Below are positions 54,986-64,000 of a stretch of DNA of 64,000 nucleotides, in pieces. Within the stretch, counting starts at the first letter, position 1. Each line of letters begins with the position of its first letter. Below the pieces are notes generated by a model. It did no database searches and was not told the DNA's origin. It saw only the letters and a program-made list of their open reading frames with translations. The translations under genes were made by a program, and so were the position numbers. This DNA comes from Reinekea forsetii (GTDB lineage Bacteria > Pseudomonadota > Gammaproteobacteria > Pseudomonadales > Natronospirillaceae), in the NCBI RefSeq assembly GCF_018860385.1, contig NZ_JAHKPH010000008.1, positions 448,080 through 512,079 on the forward strand, given 5' to 3'.

Positions 54986-56305
54986 ATGTTAATAATCCTC
55001 TTATGTTTGACTCTTTTATGGGCGGTTTACTGTTCATTTAGGCGGTACAAGCCTGAATATATTACAATAGTGTCGCTAAGTTTTTTATTTATTTATTACA
55101 TCATTGGCGGTTGGCTGTTTTCAGATGTTTACTTTCCAATGCTTAAAGAGAAAGTTTACGTATATGCGGTTATATTCCCGGTAATTGTTAGTGCTCTATT
55201 TCTTGCATCGATAGTTGGGAATATAGCTATTCTTTCGATACCTTTTAAACCTAGGATACAAAGAATTAAGAGCATAAGGAGACAATCCTTATTAGGTTTT
55301 TATGGTTTAGCTATTTTTTACTCCATATTGATTATAGGATTTATACTTGAAAGTGGTTTTGGAATATTTGGTAGTTCTGGAGGAATTCAAGAGAATGTTA
55401 GTGCTCGAACTGCTTTAGTTTATGAAAATCGTTTATACACCTACGTATCATATGCTGTCTTTTTTATTATTCCACTGGTATCGATAATTTTTATCGAGTT
55501 TGGTAGAAAATGGATTGCATTTTTTTTGCTTATACTTAGTGCTGGGGCCATAGCAATCACTGGGCAGAAATCGTCCTTAGCCTTAGTCCTTCTAACCGTA
55601 TTTTTTTATTTTTTGATAAAATTTGGTTTTCTTAGAGCTCTAAAGCTTATAGCTATACCATTTTTTGTTGTTGTTGTAGCACTCGTAACTATTGTAATGA
55701 TTTGGAATCAGGATTCGTTAACTGGTAGTTTCGGAACAAATTTATATTTATCATCTAAAGGAATACTTGAAAGAGTAACTTTAACTGGAACAAAATTGGC
55801 CTCTGAATATATTTATTTAACTGACACTATCGAAATCGGGATAGAGAATAAACCTACCGGAAAGCCAATATCTATGTTCGTGTACGACCTGATTGAAGCT
55901 GATGGGCTAGTTGGAAGTAAGCCTGCTCATATCTTTTTTGTTAAGTATTTTACTGATGGAATAGCCTTTGCGTTTTTAGCAACCTTTTTCCTGTACCTAT
56001 TTTATTTTATTGTAAAAATTATTGCTGACATAGACTTAGTAGATCAAAGGTATGTAGTTGCTATAAATGCTTGGATTTTGGTCTCGATAGTTAACTCCAC
56101 AATTACGGATTCTTTTATGCACATAAGTGCTTGGTTGTTTTCTGTACTATATTTGTTCGGGGCCTCAATTTCAATTGTTGGTGTTGCCAGGGTTTTAAGT
56201 AGAAATAGGACTATTAAGGTTCCTTTTAGCTCATTGAGCTTAAATGTTCTTTGTGTTGGAGCTTTTTTTTTCTATATTCAAGGCTTTGTTAGAGGGCTGC
56301 AATAA
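54986..56305 (+). CDS. wzy: Wzy-like oligosaccharide repeat-unit polymerase
   Basis: The 439-residue protein has about ten to twelve membrane segments and a larger loop in the middle to C-terminal third (about 250-315), the layout of Wzy polymerases that join lipid-linked repeat units at the periplasmic face. Sequence motifs in this family are weak, so the call rests on topology, length and position next to a Wzx-like flippase. Its stop overlaps the wzx start by one base. An O-antigen ligase-like role is less likely in this context. Confidence 0.7.
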   Translation: MLIILLCLTLLWAVYCSFRRYKPEYITIVSLSFLFIYYIIGGWLFSDVYFPMLKEKVYVYAVIFPVIVSALFLASIVGNIAILSIPFKPRIQRIKSIRRQSLLGFYGLAIFYSILIIGFILESGFGIFGSSGGIQENVSARTALVYENRLYTYVSYAVFFIIPLVSIIFIEFGRKWIAFFLLILSAGAIAITGQKSSLALVLLTVFFYFLIKFGFLRALKLIAIPFFVVVVALVTIVMIWNQDSLTGSFGTNLYLSSKGILERVTLTGTKLASEYIYLTDTIEIGIENKPTGKPISMFVYDLIEADGLVGSKPAHIFFVKYFTDGIAFAFLATFFLYLFYFIVKIIADIDLVDQRYVVAINAWILVSIVNSTITDSFMHISAWLFSVLYLFGASISIVGVARVLSRNRTIKVPFSSLSLNVLCVGAFFFYIQGFVRGLQ

Positions 56306-57558
56306 TGCACTCTCTTCTAAAAGGATTGAATTATTTTATTGGCAGCGGGGGCCAACGAAGGTTTCTAATTATTTCTTTAACTTTAAGATTAGTGCCATTT
56401 CTGACATTGCCTATTATATCTCGATTATATTCTCCTAGCGATTTTGGTTTGTATGCTGTTTATTATGGCGCAATAGCTATAGGTGGCCCGCTATTTGCTA
56501 TGCAAGCCCATCAGAGAGTGTGCCTTGAACGAAGCTCAGTTATCCCATCTCTAATAGTAGCATCTCATCTCTCGGCAGGTATCTTTTTCCTAATAACTTG
56601 CTCAATTTTGATTGTTATTAACATTATTTTTCAAATTAATGATTTAGTACCTTATTTTCTAGCTACATTAACAAGTTTGTTCTCAGCATCATACTTTGTT
56701 ACATACAATCTGATGCTCAGGAATGAAGAGTTTCAAATGATAGGGACAAGAAACGTAATTTTAGCTATTTCTGTACCGGTGCTTCAAATAATGTTTTCGT
56801 TTTTACTAAATAGTCATCTTGGGTTGATTCTAGCTAATTTATTAAGCTTCATGGTGTTGTCTATTCATGGGGCTATATATGCATTAAAGTCAAATCCTAG
56901 GAATTTTAAAAGAATTTTCAAATTAAGTTATTCTCTCCTTGCAATTCGAAAGAGTATTAGATTTTCTTCGTCTATTACGATTTCCGGCGCTGTAAACTCA
57001 ATGGCTATTCATGCTCCTATTTTTTTCGTTGAGAGATTTTTCGGTGGTTATCAAGCTGGTGTATTGGCTATGGCGTTTAAGCTTGGCCAATTTCCATTTG
57101 ATGCTCTTGGTAATTATGTTCAAGATTTATTTAAATCTAAAATAAAAAATAGAGAAAATCATATGAGTATCTTTGATAGTTTCAAGTTGATGTCTTCCAT
57201 TACATTTATCGTATACTCTTTCATAGCAATTGGTGTTTCAGTTGTCTTGCCTTTCGTAATTCCAGTGTTACTTGGTAAGGAGTGGGCTGCAGTGTCAGAA
57301 ATCTTAGCCTTGGTGATGACTATGTTGCTAGTTAGATATGCTGTATCTCCGTTTTCCTATATTTTGCTTGCGGCAAATAAGCTATCTTTCAATTTTTATT
57401 GGCAAATTGGATTGTTAATAACGACTACTTTAGCACTAAGTCTATCGATCTTCATTGATAGCCTGAATTTAGTGTTAAGTATACTTTTGGTGGGCATAAC
57501 ATTTAGTTATGCCACATTATTTTTAAAAAGCTATCGTGAAGCAAAGTTGTTAAAATAG
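56305..57558 (+). CDS. wzx: Wzx-like oligosaccharide flippase
   Basis: Wzx moves the lipid-linked repeat unit across the inner membrane. The 417-residue protein has about twelve membrane segments and the MATE/MVF-type polysaccharide-transport start (LIISLTLRLVPFLTLPIISR, LYSPSDFGLYAVYYGAIAI). The latter is the commonly seen YSPSDFGLYA signature of this family. It overlaps the Wzy-like gene by one base. The exact substrate is not predictable but should be the amidated diamino-uronate oligosaccharide implied by the cluster. Confidence 0.82.
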   Translation: MHSLLKGLNYFIGSGGQRRFLIISLTLRLVPFLTLPIISRLYSPSDFGLYAVYYGAIAIGGPLFAMQAHQRVCLERSSVIPSLIVASHLSAGIFFLITCSILIVINIIFQINDLVPYFLATLTSLFSASYFVTYNLMLRNEEFQMIGTRNVILAISVPVLQIMFSFLLNSHLGLILANLLSFMVLSIHGAIYALKSNPRNFKRIFKLSYSLLAIRKSIRFSSSITISGAVNSMAIHAPIFFVERFFGGYQAGVLAMAFKLGQFPFDALGNYVQDLFKSKIKNRENHMSIFDSFKLMSSITFIVYSFIAIGVSVVLPFVIPVLLGKEWAAVSEILALVMTMLLVRYAVSPFSYILLAANKLSFNFYWQIGLLITTTLALSLSIFIDSLNLVLSILLVGITFSYATLFLKSYREAKLLK

Positions 57559-57598
57559 TTGTTTGCTTTTACAAATTTTTTCGTTTGGAGGGTCTGCA

Positions 57599-58714
57599 GT
57601 GAATGGAATTAAGGTTGTTCATCTAACATCTGTTCATGCTCGGAATGATACTAGAATATTCCGGAAAGAGTGTTGCTCGTTGTCTAGTTATGGTTTTTCT
57701 GTGTCACTTATAGTAGCGGATGGTATGGGTAATGATAGCGATTCAGGGATCAAAGTAACCGATGTAGGTAAGCCGAAAGGAAGGTTAGATAGGGTCTTAA
57801 GAGTGACAAACCTTATATATAAGGTAGCATTGTCTGAAGATGCAGCTATATATCATATTCACGATCCTGAATTGTTGCTGGTAGGGTATAGACTTAAGAA
57901 AAAAGGAAAAATAGTAATTTTTGATGCGCATGAAGACGTTACTAAGCAGATTTTGTCTAAACCATATCTTTCAAAAGTATCGCGCCTGATAGTCTCAAGT
58001 TTATATGCAGTTTTCGAAAAAGTGATATGTAAAAATATTGACTTTGTTGTTGCTGCAACTCCTTATATTCGAAGAAAATTCTATAGAATGGGGATTGATT
58101 CAGTCGATATAAACAATTACCCATTATTAAATGAGTTTGTAATTACAGACTCAAGTTGGAGTAGCAAAAAAACACAAGTTTGCTATGTAGGTGGCTTAAC
58201 TCGAGTGCGTGGCATTAAAGAGATTGTACTTGCAGTTGAAAAGGCTCGGAATGATATTGATTTAGTTATTGGTGGCGATTTTTCAGAAGATGAATTTAAA
58301 ACTGAAATTCTGTCTCTGGTTAAAGATTCTAAAACTAAATATAAAGGATGGCTAGATAGAAAAGGTGTAAATGAAGTGTTGCATTCTTCTATAGCTGGAT
58401 TGGTTACATTACATCCAATACCAAACTATCTAGATGCGTTGCCAGTAAAAATGTTTGAATATATGGCCGCAGGTATACCAGTTATTGCGTCCAACTTTCC
58501 ACTTTGGAAGGAAATAATAGATTCGAATGAGTGTGGTTATTGTGTTGACCCATTCGATGTTGATGAAATTGCTAGTAAAATTGATTCTTTGGCCAGGAGT
58601 CCTGATTTAGCAAAAAGAATGGGTGAAAATGGTCAAAGAGCAGTAGTTGAGAAGTATAATTGGAATATAGAGGAAAAAAAGCTAATTCTTTTGTATTCAG
58701 ATTTAACTTCATAA
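57599..58714 (+). CDS. GT4-family glycosyltransferase
   Basis: The 371-residue GT-B enzyme has VVHLTSVHARNDTRIFRKEC, YHIHDPELLLVGYRLKKKG and IVIFDAHEDV in the N-terminal half. The donor domain has VCYVGGLTRVRGIKEIVLAV and ALPVKMFEYMAAGIPVIASN. The frame is open from a TTG/CTG-type codon at 57563, but the GTG at 57599 has GGAGGG six bases upstream and is clearly the start. It resembles the WbpH/WbpJ class of O-antigen transferases in general form. Sugar specificity unknown. Confidence 0.87.
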   Translation: MNGIKVVHLTSVHARNDTRIFRKECCSLSSYGFSVSLIVADGMGNDSDSGIKVTDVGKPKGRLDRVLRVTNLIYKVALSEDAAIYHIHDPELLLVGYRLKKKGKIVIFDAHEDVTKQILSKPYLSKVSRLIVSSLYAVFEKVICKNIDFVVAATPYIRRKFYRMGIDSVDINNYPLLNEFVITDSSWSSKKTQVCYVGGLTRVRGIKEIVLAVEKARNDIDLVIGGDFSEDEFKTEILSLVKDSKTKYKGWLDRKGVNEVLHSSIAGLVTLHPIPNYLDALPVKMFEYMAAGIPVIASNFPLWKEIIDSNECGYCVDPFDVDEIASKIDSLARSPDLAKRMGENGQRAVVEKYNWNIEEKKLILLYSDLTS

Positions 58715-58808
58715 TTAATGAATTATTGTGGTTAAGTAGTCAGAAAAATAAGTTAGGTGTATTAGTTTCCACCTAACACAAAAGTGAATTTTTGAAAGGG
58801 TAATTAAA

Positions 58809-60623
58809 ATGTGCGGTATATTTGGTGTGCTTTCATCTGGGAAAGTAAGTATAAGTGACATAAAGCAGCTGGCTAGCCATGCTAGGCAGCGAGGCAGGGA
58901 TTCGAGTGGGTTAATTTTATTAAATGAAGATAAAGTTAACTTGTTTAAAGCTGACTTTGACATAGCAAAGCTTTTAAGTCGGAGTAACTTGTCGAATGCA
59001 ACGGCCGTTTTAGGACATAGTCGGCTTGTTACAAATGGACTACAAGATAATCAACCAGTTGTAAGAGGAGATATCTGTGTCATACATAATGGCATCGTCG
59101 TGAATTCGGAAAAGGTTTGGGAGGATTTTGATGGAACAAGAAGGTTAGAGATCGATACGGAGATTATTGCTGCTATAGCGGAGCACCATGTAAATCAAAC
59201 AGGGTCGTTAGCAGGAGTTTCAACTTCTATTTTAGATCAGTGTAAAGGAGTAATCGCTACAGCGATTTACGCCCCTAAACTAGGGCAAATAGCATTATTT
59301 TCAAACAATGGAAGCTTGTATACTGGTGAGAAAAATAATAACACATATTTCTCATCTGAAGAGTATCCATTAAATCAGATAGGTTGCCATTCTATTGTCC
59401 AAATTCGGGAAGTTGAGAAATTGATTTCAGTTAGGTCTGAGCCTTTAATGGAAGTAAAGAACTACCCTTCAAAAAATCGAGACTTAGTACCTAAGTTTAT
59501 GTCAATAGAATCTGAAAGAAAGCTATTGATAACCCCAGAGGTAAATGTAAATCGTTGTTCTAAATGTATCCTTCCTGAGACTATGCCTTATATAACTTTT
59601 AATGAAAATGGCGTATGTAATTATTGTGAAAGCTATGAAATTCGGAACAAACCTAAACCCGTAGAAGAGATATTTGAGTTAGTAAAGCCTTATCGTAGAA
59701 AAAGCGGTCATGATTGTATAGTCCCTTTCTCAGGAGGAAGAGATAGCTGTTACGGTTTGCACCTGATAGTAAATGAATTAAAAATGAAACCAGTTACGTA
59801 TACTTATGATTGGGGAATGGTTACCGATTTAGGTCGGCGTAACATTAGCAGAATGTGTGCCGAGTTAGGAGTTGAAAATATTATTGTCGCAGACAATATT
59901 TCTAAAAAGAGAAATAATATTGCAAAAAACTTAAAAGCATGGTTAAAAAATCCTAACTTAGGGATGATAAGTATACTTACAGCCGGAGATAAACACTTTT
60001 TCCGACATGTTGAGTCAGTAAAGAAGCAAACTGGAATTGATTTGAATTTGTGGGGCGTCAATCCTCTCGAAGTAACACATTTTAAATCTGGTTTTTTAGG
60101 AGTTCCGCCCGACTTTGAAGAAAAAAGGGTTTATTCGCATGGTTGGCAAAAACAATTGGAGTATCAAAAGCTTCGATTCAAGGCAATGTTAAAAAGTCCC
60201 GGCTATTTTAACTCTTCTTTATGGGATACTCTTTCCGGAGAGTACTATCGTAGCTTTACAGAAAAGAGAGATTACTTTCATATTTTTGACTACTGGCATT
60301 GGGATGAAAAGATTATTGACAATACATTAATTAATGATTACGGGTGGGAAACTGCAGTAGATACAAACACCACTTGGCGTATAGGTGACGGAACAGCAGC
60401 TCTTTATAACTACATTTATTATTTGGTGGCAGGCTTTACAGAGCATGATACCTTCAGAAGTAATCAGATTCGTGAAGGCGAAATTACAAGAGAAGAAGCA
60501 CTAGTATTAGTGAAAGATGAAAATCAACCTAGATATGAAAATATAAGATGGTATTTAGACGCCTTAGGTATGGATTTTACTTCAGTAATAAATATAGTAA
60601 ATAAAATACCACGGCTTTATTAG
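58809..60623 (+). CDS. GATase-II / WbpG-like N-acetyl sugar amidotransferase fusion
   Basis: The 604-residue protein starts with a class II glutamine amidotransferase (about 1-215): MCGIFGVLSSG with the Cys2 nucleophile, HARQRGRDSSG, LGHSRLVTNG and IHNGIVVNSE. A WbpG/PseA-type sugar amidotransferase (about 245-600) follows: CSKCILPETMPYITFNENG, CNYCESY, and the PP-loop PFSGGRDSCYG. WbpG needs ammonia from HisH2/HisF2-type partners in Pseudomonas. Here a fused Ntn glutaminase probably supplies it. The expected reaction converts an N-acetyl group of the diacetamido-uronate to an acetamidino group. The start follows an AAAGGG Shine-Dalgarno. Confidence 0.85.
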   Translation: MCGIFGVLSSGKVSISDIKQLASHARQRGRDSSGLILLNEDKVNLFKADFDIAKLLSRSNLSNATAVLGHSRLVTNGLQDNQPVVRGDICVIHNGIVVNSEKVWEDFDGTRRLEIDTEIIAAIAEHHVNQTGSLAGVSTSILDQCKGVIATAIYAPKLGQIALFSNNGSLYTGEKNNNTYFSSEEYPLNQIGCHSIVQIREVEKLISVRSEPLMEVKNYPSKNRDLVPKFMSIESERKLLITPEVNVNRCSKCILPETMPYITFNENGVCNYCESYEIRNKPKPVEEIFELVKPYRRKSGHDCIVPFSGGRDSCYGLHLIVNELKMKPVTYTYDWGMVTDLGRRNISRMCAELGVENIIVADNISKKRNNIAKNLKAWLKNPNLGMISILTAGDKHFFRHVESVKKQTGIDLNLWGVNPLEVTHFKSGFLGVPPDFEEKRVYSHGWQKQLEYQKLRFKAMLKSPGYFNSSLWDTLSGEYYRSFTEKRDYFHIFDYWHWDEKIIDNTLINDYGWETAVDTNTTWRIGDGTAALYNYIYYLVAGFTEHDTFRSNQIREGEITREEALVLVKDENQPRYENIRWYLDALGMDFTSVINIVNKIPRLY

Positions 60624-60634
60624 GTAATTCGTTA

Positions 60635-61861
60635 ATGCAGAAAACTGTTTGGTATATCTCGAAATATTACGCCCCTAAAACAAAAAATTCCATTGGTGGC
60701 AGGGGTTGGTTGTTAATGCGAGAATTAGTTGATTTAGATCGCCAGCCAGTGGTAATTACATCTAATTCTAATAACCTTATAGAAGACGTTAAACTTGATG
60801 CTCCAGTTAAGGACGAGGTAGTTGAAGGTGTAAGGCAAATTTGGTTGAGTACTATAAAATATGGAGTAGCGAGATCAAAATTAAGAGTGCTAAGTTGGTT
60901 TCATTTCGAATGGAAGTTGTTTTGGATAAAGAAAACGAACTTGCCGCGACCAGATGTAGTTGTTGTTTCAAGCTTGTCGTTGCTTACTGTACTAAATGGT
61001 TTGTTACTGAAGAAAAAGTATAACTGTCGACTTGTATTTGAGGTAAGGGATATATGGCCTTTGACTATTGTTGAAGAAGGTGGCGTGTCTGCTAATAACC
61101 CATTTGTTAAGTTCTTAGGATGGATCGAGCGACTAGGTTACAAGTATTCGGATGCAATAGTTGGTACTATGCCAAATCTAGAGCAGCACGTCCGAAAGGT
61201 AGGTTGTAGAAATACCCCTGTGTTTTGTATCCCAATGGGGGTTGCTTCCGAGCAATTAGTGCATTCATCCACTGTTTCAGACGATTACCGAAAACGATAC
61301 CTTTCAGGAAGTGAGATGAAAGTAGTACACGCAGGTACAGTGGGAATAACAAATGCCCTGGATATATTTTTTCAAGCTGCTGAAGCACTAAAAGATAACA
61401 AAAGAATTAAGTTTATTTTAGTTGGCGACGGAGCACTTAAATCTAAATATCAAGCTCAATATGGACATCTTCATAATTTAGTTTTTGCGCCAAAAGTAGA
61501 TAAAAGTCAAGTTGGATCTGTGTTGGAATTAAGTGACATTGTGTATTTTTCTACTTTTCCTTCAAAGGTTTGGGAATATGGTCAGTCATTAAATAAATTA
61601 ATAGATTATATGCTTTCGGGTAAGCCAGTTCTTGCTTCTTATTCAGGGTACCCTTCTATGGTTAATGAGGCTGAATGCGGACACTTTATACCTTCTGGTG
61701 ACCTACATGCATTGGTAGCTGCTCTCAAGTCTTATAGCACTAAGAGTAAGGAAGACTTAAAAATTATAGGAAACAGTGGCAAAGAGTGGTTGCTAGAAAA
61801 CAGAGAATACAAACTTCTAGCTAGACAGTATGATGATATTTTGTTTGGTTCCTTAAAATGA
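60635..61861 (+). CDS. WbuB-like GT4 glycosyltransferase
   Basis: The 408-residue protein resembles WbuB-type transferases. It opens with [21 protein letters not shown], has the [19 protein letters not shown] acceptor-side segment, and a GT4 donor domain with [20 protein letters not shown] and [20 protein letters not shown]. It is placed directly before pglC, with an ATGA overlap, so it may act early, on the first (bacillosamine-type) sugar. This is an inference from gene order. Confidence 0.87.
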   Translation: MQKTVWYISKYYAPKTKNSIGGRGWLLMRELVDLDRQPVVITSNSNNLIEDVKLDAPVKDEVVEGVRQIWLSTIKYGVARSKLRVLSWFHFEWKLFWIKKTNLPRPDVVVVSSLSLLTVLNGLLLKKKYNCRLVFEVRDIWPLTIVEEGGVSANNPFVKFLGWIERLGYKYSDAIVGTMPNLEQHVRKVGCRNTPVFCIPMGVASEQLVHSSTVSDDYRKRYLSGSEMKVVHAGTVGITNALDIFFQAAEALKDNKRIKFILVGDGALKSKYQAQYGHLHNLVFAPKVDKSQVGSVLELSDIVYFSTFPSKVWEYGQSLNKLIDYMLSGKPVLASYSGYPSMVNEAECGHFIPSGDLHALVAALKSYSTKSKEDLKIIGNSGKEWLLENREYKLLARQYDDILFGSLK

Positions 61862-62457
61862 TAAAACGTACTTTCGACATATGTGTTGCTGTATCAGTTT
61901 TGATTGTTCTTTCGCCTTTGATTCTATTTCTTTCTTTCTTTGTAGTGGTAAAGCTAGGTCGACCTATTCTTTTTAAGCAGTTACGCCCTGGACGAGATGG
62001 TGTGCCTTTCATTATGCTAAAGTTTAGGACAATGTTAGAATCAGTAGATTCCCATGGACAATTACTTTCCGATGAAAAGCGATTAACAGCCTTTGGGAAA
62101 TATTTAAGATCTACAAGTTTGGATGAGGTACCTGGCCTCTGGAATGTGCTAAAAGGCGACATGAGTCTTGTTGGTCCTCGACCACTGCTAATGGAATATT
62201 TGCCGCTCTACAATGAACGCCAGAAAAAACGCCACGATGTTCGCCCTGGTATCACAGGTTGGGCACAAGTTAATGGCCGCAATGCCATTAGTTGGGAAGA
62301 AAAGTTTGAACTAGATGTATGGTATGTCGAAAATCAAAGCTTTTGGCTAGATATTACAATTTTATTTTTAACTGTTAAAAAGGTTCTGGGTCGAGAAGGT
62401 GTGAGTGCGGATGGCCACGTAACAACTGAACCCTTTAAAGGTTCGAAAGATGACTAA
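61858..62457 (+). CDS. pglC: PglC-like initiating phosphoglycosyl transferase
   Basis: This enzyme transfers a sugar-1-phosphate to undecaprenyl phosphate and starts the repeat unit. The 199-residue protein is the short monotopic PGT form, with a single re-entrant hydrophobic segment (about 10-30). It has [47 protein letters not shown] (the GPRP motif) and [15 protein letters not shown]. Neighbouring PglD and PglE homologues point to diacetylbacillosamine-1-phosphate as donor. It overlaps both neighbours. Confidence 0.9.
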   Translation: MIKRTFDICVAVSVLIVLSPLILFLSFFVVVKLGRPILFKQLRPGRDGVPFIMLKFRTMLESVDSHGQLLSDEKRLTAFGKYLRSTSLDEVPGLWNVLKGDMSLVGPRPLLMEYLPLYNERQKKRHDVRPGITGWAQVNGRNAISWEEKFELDVWYVENQSFWLDITILFLTVKKVLGREGVSADGHVTTEPFKGSKDD

Positions 62458-63073
62458 AATTTTAGCCATAATTGGTGCAAGTGGTCACGGAAAAGTAGTC
62501 GCAGATATAGCCGAAATACTCGGATTTGAAGTTGTTTTTTTTGACGATGCTTTCCCGCAAAAGAAAACGCATGAACATTGGCGAGTTGCTGGCACTTTGT
62601 CTGATTTAATTGCATCAAAATCGTATTATGATGGAGCTTTTGCGGCAATTGGCAATGCGGTGGTTAGGCAAGGCATACTCTGTGAACTACAGAAGCACGA
62701 TATTGATACGCCCACCTTAATACACCCAGCAGCTATTATAAGCAAATACGCAAAGTTAAGTGACGGTTGTGTAGTTTTACCTGGCGCGGTTATAAATTCA
62801 TTCTCTAATATAGGGCTAGGTTGTATTGTCAATACAAACGCAATTATCGAACATGATTGCCATTTGGGACGCTTCGTTCACTTATGCCCAAACACTGCAT
62901 TAGCTGGGGGGGTAGTTATTGGTGACCGTAGTTGGATTGGTATAGGCTCTAGCGTTAGGCAAATGGTAAAAATTGGACCAGATGTTATAGTGGGAGCTGG
63001 CAGTGTCGTGGTAAAAAATATTGCAGAAGGGGTCACCGTGGTCGGGGCGCCCGCTAAAGAATTGAAGGATTAG
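62450..63073 (+). CDS. pglD: PglD-like sugar N-acetyltransferase
   Basis: PglD acetylates the 4-amino group of UDP-4-amino-sugar made by PglE, giving UDP-N,N'-diacetylbacillosamine. The 207-residue protein has an N-terminal Rossmann-like sugar-binding domain (about 1-75, [19 protein letters not shown]). A left-handed beta-helix follows (about 90-205), with a conserved [11 protein letters not shown] histidine and the acetyl-CoA loop [24 protein letters not shown]. It overlaps pglC by eight bases. NeuD-type sialic acid O-acetyltransferases share this fold and remain an alternative. Confidence 0.87.
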   Translation: MTKILAIIGASGHGKVVADIAEILGFEVVFFDDAFPQKKTHEHWRVAGTLSDLIASKSYYDGAFAAIGNAVVRQGILCELQKHDIDTPTLIHPAAIISKYAKLSDGCVVLPGAVINSFSNIGLGCIVNTNAIIEHDCHLGRFVHLCPNTALAGGVVIGDRSWIGIGSSVRQMVKIGPDVIVGAGSVVVKNIAEGVTVVGAPAKELKD

Positions 63074-63074
63074 T

Positions 63075-64000
63075 ATGTTAAATACACCATTTTCCCCTTG
63101 GCCAAGCTTTACCCAAGAAGAGGCCAGTGCAGTAACCAACGTATTATTATCAAACAAAGTTAACTATTGGACTGGAACAGAAGGGCGCGAGTTTGAAAAA
63201 GAGTTCGCTGCCTATACTAATAGTAAATATGCTGTTGCATTAGGGAACGGAACCTTAGCCCTAGATATCGCTTTGAAGGCCTTAGATGTAGGTATTGGCG
63301 ATGAAGTTATTACAACGCCGCGTACCTTTTTAGCCTCTGCATCTAGTATTGTAACTGCTGGCGCTAAACCTGTTTTCGCAGAAGTGGATCTACAAAGCCA
63401 GAATATTACCGCAGATAGCATTGCAGCAGTTGTCACAGAAAATACGAAAGCCGTTATTGTAGTTCATCTTGCGGGCATGCCTGCCGAAATGGACGCAATT
63501 ATGGCATTAAGTGAAAAGCACGGGTTTTATGTTATAGAAGACTGCGCTCAAGCGCATGGCGCTTCCTATAAAGGGCGTTCAGTGGGTAGTATTGGCCACA
63601 TTGGTGCATGGAGCTTCTGCCAAGATAAAATCATGACGACTGGTGGCGAAGGTGGCATGGTTACGACTAACAGTGAAGAATTGTGGTCTAAAATGTGGTC
63701 TTACAAAGACCACGGCAAAAGCTGGGAAGCCGTGTACGAGCGTGAACATGCGCCTGGTTTTAGATGGTTACACGAGTCTATTGGTACAAACTGGCGCATG
63801 ACTGAAATGCAAGCGACCATTGGTCGTATTCAGTTAAAGCGTATGATTAAATGGCATGAAAGTAGAATTAACAATGCCAATAAAATTTGGGAAACAGCTA
63901 GAAACACATTGGGTTTAATAGCCCCAGTATTTCCTGAACATATCGAACATGCAGCTTATAAATGCTATCTATTTGTAGAGCCCGAACAGTTGGGAGAAGG
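63075..64000 (+). CDS. pglE: PglE-like DegT/DnrJ/EryC1 aminotransferase (3' end outside window)
   Basis: The frame starts at ATG 63075 and is open to the window end, giving at least 308 residues. It is a PLP sugar aminotransferase: YAVALGNGTLALDIALKAL, YVIEDCAQAHGASYKGRSVG and the PLP lysine in SFCQDKIMTTGGEGG. In the Pgl pathway PglE aminates the 4-keto sugar from the dehydratase PglF before PglD acetylates it. The dehydratase is not in the window and may lie just beyond. It follows pglD by one base. Confidence 0.87.
   Translation, partial: MLNTPFSPWPSFTQEEASAVTNVLLSNKVNYWTGTEGREFEKEFAAYTNSKYAVALGNGTLALDIALKALDVGIGDEVITTPRTFLASASSIVTAGAKPVFAEVDLQSQNITADSIAAVVTENTKAVIVVHLAGMPAEMDAIMALSEKHGFYVIEDCAQAHGASYKGRSVGSIGHIGAWSFCQDKIMTTGGEGGMVTTNSEELWSKMWSYKDHGKSWEAVYEREHAPGFRWLHESIGTNWRMTEMQATIGRIQLKRMIKWHESRINNANKIWETARNTLGLIAPVFPEHIEHAAYKCYLFVEPEQLGE

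Noticed and set aside
1-64000. Mobile element or prophage
   Set aside because: No transposase, integrase or phage structural gene was seen; the AT-rich core is bounded by ordinary polysaccharide genes.

Overview
The window is a chromosomal segment of a free-living gammaproteobacterium. The gene orders ndk-rlmN-pilF-ispG-hisS-yfgM-bamB-der, guaB-guaA-tadA, rnfABCDGE-nth and metG/mrp are all typical of that class. The moderate G+C content (about 45% in a sampled line of the housekeeping part), the SUF operon carrying sufT and the Rnf complex fit a marine Oceanospirillales-like bacterium, but that placement is inference. There is no transposase, integrase, tRNA, rRNA or CRISPR array that I can see.

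Layout. 1-3.9 kb: 3' part of a SUF iron-sulfur operon (sufD-S-A-T-E), followed by a membrane GGDEF/EAL protein. 5.7-14.0 kb: the conserved ndk-to-der block (nucleotide balance, 23S/tRNA methylation, pilus assembly, isoprenoid synthesis, outer membrane assembly, ribosome GTPase), with rodZ missing from its usual place. 14.1-22.1 kb: xseA facing guaB-guaA, tadA, an MFS permease and a solitary glgA. 22.1-27.9 kb: an accessory stretch of poorly known genes. It includes a secreted protein with a palindromic operator-like site, two coiled-coil proteins and a hydrolase diverging from a near-consensus LexA box, a NudL-type Nudix enzyme, a DUF4062 protein and a DegV protein. 27.9-33.8 kb: rnfABCDGE-nth. 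34.1-37.1 kb: metG divergent from mrp/apbC.

37.4-64.0 kb is devoted to the cell surface. It begins with manC and a tight five-gene operon: a YejM/LapC-like membrane sulfatase-fold protein, a 3D-domain secreted protein, a polysaccharide deacetylase-caspase-TPR fusion, a BNR/sialidase-like protein and a small membrane protein. Then come ugd and a glycosyltransferase-Stealth fusion. A polysaccharide/O-antigen cluster follows, headed by an EPS-associated MarR-type regulator. wbpA-B-D-E homologues predict a UDP-2,3-diacetamido-uronic acid. A fused GATase-II/WbpG-like protein predicts an amidino derivative of it. Three GT4 glycosyltransferases, a Wzy-like and a Wzx-like protein build, export and polymerise the unit. 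PglC-, PglD- and PglE-like proteins predict a bacillosamine-type first sugar. The cluster runs off the right edge inside the pglE-like gene. The stretch from about 53.5 to 61.9 kb is visibly AT-richer than its flanks, as is usual for exchanged O-antigen cores.

The most unusual non-coding signal is a family of intergenic elements built from 7-bp tandem units (GCAGCTT, GCAGCCC and relatives). Four copies have an inverted, degenerate heptad arm beginning GTTTT at one end and a heptad array ending near AAAAC at the other. Four of the five copies lie just upstream of recognisable or possible sigma-70 promoters. The most unusual protein is the 873-residue deacetylase-caspase-TPR fusion, in which the catalytic motifs of both enzyme domains are intact.
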